From contig QQUL01000309.1 in the NCBI GenBank assembly GCA_008501565.1, positions 1-11,208 on the forward strand: a stretch of 11,208 nucleotides of DNA, read 5' to 3'. The position numbers and the translations under genes are program-made. This document shows, one piece after another, positions 1-6,009 of this stretch. Numbering within the stretch: position 1 is the first letter of the stretch; every line of letters begins with the position of its first letter. The notes under the pieces were generated by a model, which saw nothing but the letters and a program-made list of their open reading frames with translations, made no database searches and was not told where the DNA came from. This DNA comes from Armatimonadota bacterium (GTDB taxonomy: Bacteria; Actinomycetota; Acidimicrobiia; Spongiisociales; UBA5794).

Positions 1-709
1 CCGGGTCACAGCGCTGCCACTGATAGGTGAAGTTGATCGGCAAAGTACCCGTCCATGACCCATCCGTCGTCGAGAGCTCCACACCAACCTGTGCCGTCTC
101 CGAAATCACAGGCGGCTCCGTATTGACTGGAGCTGCTGGTGGTTCAGGTACCACATCTGTCTGAGTGGCTGTTACTGAACTGGACCCGGCAACGTTTGTC
201 CCGGTCACGATCACCGTCAAAGATGCACCGATGTCGCTTGATGTGACCATGTATGTGGACGACTCTGCACCAGTGATGTCAGAACACCCCGGGTCACAGC
301 GCTGCCACTGATAGGTGAAGGTGATCGGTGCCGTACCCGTCCACGTCCCATCCGTCGTCGAGAGCTCCACACCAACCTGTGCCGTCTCCGAAATCACAGG
401 CGGCTCCGTATTGACTGGAGCTGCTGGTGGTTGAGGGATGACACTGGTTTTCGCTGAATTGGCATCGACGGGTGGTCCGACGCCATTGTCTGCCGTGACG
501 ACGGCTCGCAGAGATGCACCGATGTCGCTTGATGTGACCATGTATGTGGACGACTCTGCACCAGTGATGTCAGAACACCCCGGGTCACAGCGCTGCCACT
601 GATAGGTGAAGGTGATCGGTGTCGTACCCGTCCAGGACCCATCCGTCGTCGACAGCACCTCACCAACCTCTGCCATCCCCGAGACCACCGGCAACACCGT
701 GTTCACGGG
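1..709 (-). repeat. Ig-like domain repeat array in gene A (two full units plus part of a third)
   Basis: Near-identical DNA units encode Ig-like domains of the TYQWQRCDPGCSDITGAESSTY type. The phrase ccgggtcacagcgctgccac recurs at 1, 289 and 580, giving periods of 288 and 291 bp (96 and 97 residues). The units are joined by proline-rich linkers (PEPPAAPVNTEPP). The array continues past the left edge, so the total number is unknown. Such domains usually act as stalks or adhesive spacers in exported proteins. Confidence 0.9.
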
Positions 710-2536
710 AACCGTGGGCGTGGTTGTGTAGGTTTGGATGCGGTCGTTGTGGGTGTCTGATATGTAGAGGCGTGTGTCTGGGCCGATTGATACTGCGGAG
801 GGGGAGTAGAGGCCGGTGATGGTTGTGTCGGGGGTGCCGTTTGGGTTGAGTATGACGATGCGTGAGTTGCCTGTGTCGGCTATGTAGATGGCTCCGTTGG
901 TGTCGATGGCGATGCCTTCTGGGTTGTTGAGGCCGGCGGTGATGTTGCGTTCGAGGGTGAGGGTTGATCCGTTGGTGTCTGAGAGTTCAACGATGCGGTT
1001 GTTTTTGGTGTCGGCTATGTAGAGGTTTCCCGTTGTGGGGTCCAGGGCGATTTGTCTTGGGTCGTCGAGGAGTCCGGTGTCTTTTGCCCCGTATGATGCA
1101 ATGGGTGTTTGGGTTGCCACGTCATAGGTGACGATGCGGTCGTTGCGTCGGTCGGCGACGAACGCGATCCTGTCTGTTTGTCTGATGGTGACTGATGTTG
1201 GCCAGTTGAATTGGTTGAGGTCTGTTCCGCTCGATCCCACGAATTGTGGGTTTGAGCAGTCGCTGTTCATGACTTGGAGGCGGGATTGTTTGGTGTCGGT
1301 GACCCATAGTTGGCCCGTGGTGTGGTCAACGGTGGCGCTTTCTGGCCAGTTGAACTCGCCAGGGTCCCAGCCCCGCTTCCCGCATGCTCCAAGGACGGTG
1401 CCTGATGATGTCATGTGCACGAATCGGTGATGCACGGTGTCTGCGGCCCAAAAGCTGCCATCGGCTGCGAAACCGAGCTGTCTGACCTCGTTGAATACTT
1501 CAGAATCTGTCAAAGAAGGGGGTCCGCCGTTGATCTGTTGGGCAAAGACCCAGCCGGATCCGGTGCGGTCGAAGCGTTGGAGACGCCACCCCCACAAGTC
1601 GGCAGTCCATATGTCTCCATCGGCGGCCACGGCGACACGGCGAAGCTCTGTGTGTGTACCTGGCTGTGTGTTGGTGCCCGTTGTGCCAACCTCACCGAGA
1701 TAGGCACCGGTGAGATCGAACACCTGGACACGGTCGTTGTTTGAATCAGCAACATATACCGACTCGCCGAACGTTGGATCTGTCGCAACCCGCACACCGT
1801 AGGGTGCCTTGAACTGTGACTGACCCGTTCCTTGAGACCCCCACTGGCCAAGACATGCACCAGTGGACGACATGCGCAACATGTTGTGTTCGAGATAATT
1901 TGCAATGTAGAAGTCGCCCGTGGAGGCAACATCTACATCACGAATAGCCGAAAACACACAGAGCCCGGACCCGCCAAAGGTTGCTGTCTGGTTTCCATCC
2001 GTGTCAAATATCCGGACCTTCTTCTGGCCCGCATCGGCAACATAAACAACATCGTTGGTGACCGTTACCCCCATCGGGCTGCCAATCGGATCACCAGGGG
2101 CCCCCGTCCACACATCCTGATAGACACCTGAGGAATTGACCTTGATGATCCGGAAGTTCCCCGTGTCAGCGATATACACGTTGCCCAAGGAATCAACACC
2201 CACATCACGTGGATTGTCGAGACCACCAACGGGATTCGCACCAAAGGAACCATACGACCAGACCTGGGTGCCCCCGGCTGAATACTTGACAACCCTATCG
2301 CCACCCGTATCTGCAGCAATGATCGAACCATCCGGGGCAACCTCAACACCCGACGGATACGTCTCAGTCCTCCCCGAACCGCCCAACGTCCCAACAAACC
2401 CCACATCAACACCCGCAACCGCAAAACCACCACCAAACGCAACCAACGACACAACAAGAACAAGACTCAATGCGAGAGCAAGAAGGCGTCGCGGGTTTTC
2501 GCTTCGTGCGAAACGGGTGGTCGGGTCATGTATCAA
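1..2536 (-). CDS. Gene A: exported double NHL-propeller protein with at least three Ig-like domains (C-terminus cut by window edge)
   Basis: Open reading frame starting at a TTG at 2536-2534 and running off the left edge; 845 codons are visible. The N-terminus (arginines, then a run of L/V/A, then FAVAG) is a Sec-type signal peptide of about 42 residues. Residues 47-605 carry 12 NHL-type motifs of the form xxYIADTGNxRI, enough for two six-bladed propellers. This part and the DNA under it match gene B. From about residue 610 come Ig-like domains with the TYQWQRCDPGC core: two complete and a third cut at QRCDP. The first has an unusual C-terminal third. By analogy with B and C, an SLH anchor should follow outside the window. 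The start overlaps gene B by 11 bases and has AAGGGGG 7 bases upstream, so translation is probably coupled to B. NHL propellers usually bind protein or polysaccharide; the ligand here is unknown. The exported surface-protein call is firm, the function is not. Confidence 0.9.
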   Translation of the reverse strand, partial: MIHDPTTRFARSENPRRLLALALSLVLVVSLVAFGGGFAVAGVDVGFVGTLGGSGRTETYPSGVEVAPDGSIIAADTGGDRVVKYSAGGTQVWSYGSFGANPVGGLDNPRDVGVDSLGNVYIADTGNFRIIKVNSSGVYQDVWTGAPGDPIGSPMGVTVTNDVVYVADAGQKKVRIFDTDGNQTATFGGSGLCVFSAIRDVDVASTGDFYIANYLEHNMLRMSSTGACLGQWGSQGTGQSQFKAPYGVRVATDPTFGESVYVADSNNDRVQVFDLTGAYLGEVGTTGTNTQPGTHTELRRVAVAADGDIWTADLWGWRLQRFDRTGSGWVFAQQINGGPPSLTDSEVFNEVRQLGFAADGSFWAADTVHHRFVHMTSSGTVLGACGKRGWDPGEFNWPESATVDHTTGQLWVTDTKQSRLQVMNSDCSNPQFVGSSGTDLNQFNWPTSVTIRQTDRIAFVADRRNDRIVTYDVATQTPIASYGAKDTGLLDDPRQIALDPTTGNLYIADTKNNRIVELSDTNGSTLTLERNITAGLNNPEGIAIDTNGAIYIADTGNSRIVILNPNGTPDTTITGLYSPSAVSIGPDTRLYISDTHNDRIQTYTTTPTVPVNTVLPVVSGMAEVGEVLSTTDGSWTGTTPITFTYQWQRCDPGCSDITGAESSTYMVTSSDIGASLRAVVTADNGVGPPVDANSAKTSVIPQPPAAPVNTEPPVISETAQVGVELSTTDGTWTGTAPITFTYQWQRCDPGCSDITGAESSTYMVTSSDIGASLTVIVTGTNVAGSSSVTATQTDVVPEPPAAPVNTEPPVISETAQVGVELSTTDGSWTGTLPINFTYQWQRCDP

Positions 2537-3038
2537 GTTCGAGCCCCCTTGCGAGGAATGTGGCCATTTCGGCTCTTGTCACCACTCTGTTTGGACAGTA
2601 CTGGTCGTTGGTTGGCGGGTTGCAGCCCAGTGTGATGCCTGCGGCTGCGAGCCGGTTGATGTCTCCCTCAAACACCGACGCGTCGTCGTCTATGAAAAAG
2701 TCAGTGCCGGTCGGGTCCAGGTCCAGGGCCCTGTTCAAGAATGCAGCCATCGCTCCACGCGTCACCGGGTCCTTGGGACAGTACCGGTTGTTGGTTGGCG
2801 GGTTACAGCCCAGTGTGATGCCTGCAGCTGCGAGCCGGTTGATGTCTCCCTCAAACACCGACGCATCGTCGTCTTTGAAGAAGTCAGTGCCGGTCGGGTC
2901 CAGGTCCAGGGCCCTGTTCAAGAATGCAGCCATCGCTCCACGCGTCACCGGGTCATCAGGACAGAACCTGTCGTTGTCTGGAGGGTTACAGCCTTTGGTG
3001 ATACCCAACGCAGCAATGGCTTCGATCGCAGCCTCATG
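624..3038. repeat. Tandem duplication, copy 1 (2,415 bp)
   Basis: Identical to 3559-5973 at a constant offset of 2,935 bp, except C at 2943 versus G at 5878, which is silent on the minus strand (ACG versus ACC, both Thr). I compared both ends and the 700-1121 and 2521-3038 stretches base by base. For the middle I relied partly on identical translations in several overlapping frames. The left limit is set by mismatches at 612 and 620-623, the right limit by the mismatch at 3039/5974. The block covers the start of the first Ig domain, the whole double propeller and signal peptide of A, the overlapping gene junction, and most of the SLH coding sequence of B. Confidence 0.95.
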
Positions 3039-3071
3039 GACACTGCCATCATCATCACCAAACGTGTTCTC
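2526..3071 (-). repeat. Three SLH-repeat coding units at the end of gene B
   Basis: The second and third SLH units are near-identical DNA repeats of 183 bp (gccggttgatgtctccctc at 2651 and 2834), each encoding 61 residues with SVFEGDINRLAAAGITLGC and a VTRGAM or VTRAEM motif. The first unit is more diverged (VHEAAIEAIAALGITKGC). Each repeat has a Cys after the GITxG turn and another before the proline preceding the VTR motif, probably a disulfide. SLH domains classically bind cell-wall polymers. Confidence 0.88.
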
Positions 3072-5471
3072 AGGATCAGGGTCAGGGACCGCACCTGTCT
3101 GAGTGGCTGTCACTGAACTGGACCCTGCACTGTTTGTCCCGGTCACGATCACCGTCAAAGATGCACCGATGTCGCTTGATGTGACCGTGTATGTGGACGA
3201 CTCTGCCCCGGTGATGTCAGAACACCCCGGGTCACAGCGTTGCCACTGGTAGGTGAAGTTGATCGGCAAAGTACCCGTCCACGTCCCATCCGTCGTCGAG
3301 AGCTCCACACCAACCTCTGCCGTCTCTGAAATCACAGGCGGCTCCGTATTGACTGGAGCTGCTGGTGGTTCAGGTACCGCATCTGTCTGAGTGGCTGTTA
3401 CTGAACTGGACCCTGCACTGTTTGTCCCGGTCACGATCACCGTCAAAGACGCGCCGATGTCGCTTGATGTGACCGTGTATGTGGACGACTCTGCCCCGGT
3501 GATGTCAGAACACCCCGGGTCACAGCGCTGCCACTGATAGGTGAAGTTGATCGGCAAAGTACCCGTCCAGGACCCATCCGTCGTCGACAGCACCTCACCA
3601 ACCTCTGCCATCCCCGAGACCACCGGCAACACCGTGTTCACGGGAACCGTGGGCGTGGTTGTGTAGGTTTGGATGCGGTCGTTGTGGGTGTCTGATATGT
3701 AGAGGCGTGTGTCTGGGCCGATTGATACTGCGGAGGGGGAGTAGAGGCCGGTGATGGTTGTGTCGGGGGTGCCGTTTGGGTTGAGTATGACGATGCGTGA
3801 GTTGCCTGTGTCGGCTATGTAGATGGCTCCGTTGGTGTCGATGGCGATGCCTTCTGGGTTGTTGAGGCCGGCGGTGATGTTGCGTTCGAGGGTGAGGGTT
3901 GATCCGTTGGTGTCTGAGAGTTCAACGATGCGGTTGTTTTTGGTGTCGGCTATGTAGAGGTTTCCCGTTGTGGGGTCCAGGGCGATTTGTCTTGGGTCGT
4001 CGAGGAGTCCGGTGTCTTTTGCCCCGTATGATGCAATGGGTGTTTGGGTTGCCACGTCATAGGTGACGATGCGGTCGTTGCGTCGGTCGGCGACGAACGC
4101 GATCCTGTCTGTTTGTCTGATGGTGACTGATGTTGGCCAGTTGAATTGGTTGAGGTCTGTTCCGCTCGATCCCACGAATTGTGGGTTTGAGCAGTCGCTG
4201 TTCATGACTTGGAGGCGGGATTGTTTGGTGTCGGTGACCCATAGTTGGCCCGTGGTGTGGTCAACGGTGGCGCTTTCTGGCCAGTTGAACTCGCCAGGGT
4301 CCCAGCCCCGCTTCCCGCATGCTCCAAGGACGGTGCCTGATGATGTCATGTGCACGAATCGGTGATGCACGGTGTCTGCGGCCCAAAAGCTGCCATCGGC
4401 TGCGAAACCGAGCTGTCTGACCTCGTTGAATACTTCAGAATCTGTCAAAGAAGGGGGTCCGCCGTTGATCTGTTGGGCAAAGACCCAGCCGGATCCGGTG
4501 CGGTCGAAGCGTTGGAGACGCCACCCCCACAAGTCGGCAGTCCATATGTCTCCATCGGCGGCCACGGCGACACGGCGAAGCTCTGTGTGTGTACCTGGCT
4601 GTGTGTTGGTGCCCGTTGTGCCAACCTCACCGAGATAGGCACCGGTGAGATCGAACACCTGGACACGGTCGTTGTTTGAATCAGCAACATATACCGACTC
4701 GCCGAACGTTGGATCTGTCGCAACCCGCACACCGTAGGGTGCCTTGAACTGTGACTGACCCGTTCCTTGAGACCCCCACTGGCCAAGACATGCACCAGTG
4801 GACGACATGCGCAACATGTTGTGTTCGAGATAATTTGCAATGTAGAAGTCGCCCGTGGAGGCAACATCTACATCACGAATAGCCGAAAACACACAGAGCC
4901 CGGACCCGCCAAAGGTTGCTGTCTGGTTTCCATCCGTGTCAAATATCCGGACCTTCTTCTGGCCCGCATCGGCAACATAAACAACATCGTTGGTGACCGT
5001 TACCCCCATCGGGCTGCCAATCGGATCACCAGGGGCCCCCGTCCACACATCCTGATAGACACCTGAGGAATTGACCTTGATGATCCGGAAGTTCCCCGTG
5101 TCAGCGATATACACGTTGCCCAAGGAATCAACACCCACATCACGTGGATTGTCGAGACCACCAACGGGATTCGCACCAAAGGAACCATACGACCAGACCT
5201 GGGTGCCCCCGGCTGAATACTTGACAACCCTATCGCCACCCGTATCTGCAGCAATGATCGAACCATCCGGGGCAACCTCAACACCCGACGGATACGTCTC
5301 AGTCCTCCCCGAACCGCCCAACGTCCCAACAAACCCCACATCAACACCCGCAACCGCAAAACCACCACCAAACGCAACCAACGACACAACAAGAACAAGA
5401 CTCAATGCGAGAGCAAGAAGGCGTCGCGGGTTTTCGCTTCGTGCGAAACGGGTGGTCGGGTCATGTATCAA
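2526..5471 (-). CDS. Gene B: SLH-anchored surface protein with 12 NHL blades and two Ig-like domains
   Basis: 981 residues. The start is TTG at 5471: it is the only start that keeps the positively charged n-region of the signal peptide (about residues 1-42, ending FAVAG), and AAGGGGG lies 7 bases upstream. Twelve NHL motifs sit near residues 71, 119, 163, 208, 259, 308, 361, 409, 457, 504, 549 and 589, spaced about 45-50 residues, consistent with two six-bladed propellers. Two near-identical Ig-like domains follow (about 610-700 and 706-795, period 96 residues), each with a CDPGC pair. A short PDPDPEN linker leads to three SLH repeats (about 803-981) with GCNPP...CP...VTR motifs. This anchor type is expected to hold the protein on the cell-wall surface. 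B overlaps C upstream and A downstream by 11 bases each, so it is the middle gene of a coupled operon. Its propeller DNA is a recent duplicate of that in A. Its ligand and biological role cannot be read from sequence. Confidence 0.95.
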   Translation of the reverse strand: MIHDPTTRFARSENPRRLLALALSLVLVVSLVAFGGGFAVAGVDVGFVGTLGGSGRTETYPSGVEVAPDGSIIAADTGGDRVVKYSAGGTQVWSYGSFGANPVGGLDNPRDVGVDSLGNVYIADTGNFRIIKVNSSGVYQDVWTGAPGDPIGSPMGVTVTNDVVYVADAGQKKVRIFDTDGNQTATFGGSGLCVFSAIRDVDVASTGDFYIANYLEHNMLRMSSTGACLGQWGSQGTGQSQFKAPYGVRVATDPTFGESVYVADSNNDRVQVFDLTGAYLGEVGTTGTNTQPGTHTELRRVAVAADGDIWTADLWGWRLQRFDRTGSGWVFAQQINGGPPSLTDSEVFNEVRQLGFAADGSFWAADTVHHRFVHMTSSGTVLGACGKRGWDPGEFNWPESATVDHTTGQLWVTDTKQSRLQVMNSDCSNPQFVGSSGTDLNQFNWPTSVTIRQTDRIAFVADRRNDRIVTYDVATQTPIASYGAKDTGLLDDPRQIALDPTTGNLYIADTKNNRIVELSDTNGSTLTLERNITAGLNNPEGIAIDTNGAIYIADTGNSRIVILNPNGTPDTTITGLYSPSAVSIGPDTRLYISDTHNDRIQTYTTTPTVPVNTVLPVVSGMAEVGEVLSTTDGSWTGTLPINFTYQWQRCDPGCSDITGAESSTYTVTSSDIGASLTVIVTGTNSAGSSSVTATQTDAVPEPPAAPVNTEPPVISETAEVGVELSTTDGTWTGTLPINFTYQWQRCDPGCSDITGAESSTYTVTSSDIGASLTVIVTGTNSAGSSSVTATQTGAVPDPDPENTFGDDDGSVHEAAIEAIAALGITKGCNPPDNDRFCPDDPVTRGAMAAFLNRALDLDPTGTDFFKDDDASVFEGDINRLAAAGITLGCNPPTNNRYCPKDPVTRGAMAAFLNRALDLDPTGTDFFIDDDASVFEGDINRLAAAGITLGCNPPTNDQYCPNRVVTRAEMATFLARGLELDT
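2544..2550 (-). promoter_or_regulatory. Shine-Dalgarno-like site for gene A inside the end of gene B
   Basis: Same arrangement as at the C/B junction, carried along by the duplication: AAGGGGG, 7 bases, TTG start of A at 2536, with the stop of B at 2526-2528. Both downstream genes thus depend on the same in-coding ribosome-binding site. Confidence 0.65.
3087..3644 (-). repeat. Ig-like domain repeat pair in gene B
   Basis: Two Ig-like units with a 288-bp period (the conserved ccgggtcacagcg phrase at 3227 and 3515). They encode almost the same protein sequence, with LPINFTYQWQRC in both. They occupy the place taken by at least three units in A and one unit in C. The high DNA identity makes them prone to slippage and recombination. 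Confidence 0.9.
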
Positions 5472-5973
5472 GTTCGAGCCCCCTTGCGAGGAATGTGGCC
5501 ATTTCGGCTCTTGTCACCACTCTGTTTGGACAGTACTGGTCGTTGGTTGGCGGGTTGCAGCCCAGTGTGATGCCTGCGGCTGCGAGCCGGTTGATGTCTC
5601 CCTCAAACACCGACGCGTCGTCGTCTATGAAAAAGTCAGTGCCGGTCGGGTCCAGGTCCAGGGCCCTGTTCAAGAATGCAGCCATCGCTCCACGCGTCAC
5701 CGGGTCCTTGGGACAGTACCGGTTGTTGGTTGGCGGGTTACAGCCCAGTGTGATGCCTGCAGCTGCGAGCCGGTTGATGTCTCCCTCAAACACCGACGCA
5801 TCGTCGTCTTTGAAGAAGTCAGTGCCGGTCGGGTCCAGGTCCAGGGCCCTGTTCAAGAATGCAGCCATCGCTCCACGGGTCACCGGGTCATCAGGACAGA
5901 ACCTGTCGTTGTCTGGAGGGTTACAGCCTTTGGTGATACCCAACGCAGCAATGGCTTCGATCGCAGCCTCATG
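3559..5973. repeat. Tandem duplication, copy 2 (2,415 bp)
   Basis: Partner of the block at 624-3038. It covers the double propeller and signal peptide of B, the C/B junction, and most of the SLH coding sequence of C. Because it joins the 3' end of one gene to the 5' part of the next, the duplicated unit is a junction-centred module and not a simple whole-gene copy. No transposase, terminal inverted repeat or target-site duplication is visible at either boundary. This points to homologous recombination and not to transposition. Confidence 0.95.
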
Positions 5974-6009
5974 AATGTTGCCATCATCATCAACAAACGT
6001 GTTCTCAGG
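5461..6009 (-). repeat. Three SLH-repeat coding units at the end of gene C
   Basis: Same three-unit SLH arrangement as in gene B. It is identical in DNA to that of B through 5973 apart from one silent change at 5878. Upstream of 5973 the two genes diverge at once (HEAAIEA is preceded by NI here and SV in B). The segment looks shared or homogenised between paralogues whose other domains differ strongly. Confidence 0.88.

Noticed and set aside
1..709. Regular direct repeats that might suggest a CRISPR array
   Set aside because: The units are 288-291 bp, stay in frame and encode Ig-like domains; there are no short repeats with unique spacers.
2136..3116. Long plus-strand open frame opposite the B/A junction (326 codons), with a near copy at 5071-6063 (330 codons)
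   Set aside because: It is antisense to well-supported signal-peptide, propeller and SLH coding sequence. The product is rich in Arg, Pro, Cys and Val with no domain, and the second copy is explained by the tandem duplication.
5403..5464. ATG overlapping the stop of gene C as the start of gene B
   Set aside because: It is in a different frame from gene B and stops after about 20 codons; the TTG at 5471 is in frame and gives a full signal peptide.
624..5973. Insertion sequence or transposon as cause of the duplication
   Set aside because: No transposase, terminal inverted repeats or target-site duplication is visible; both boundaries fall inside homologous coding repeats.
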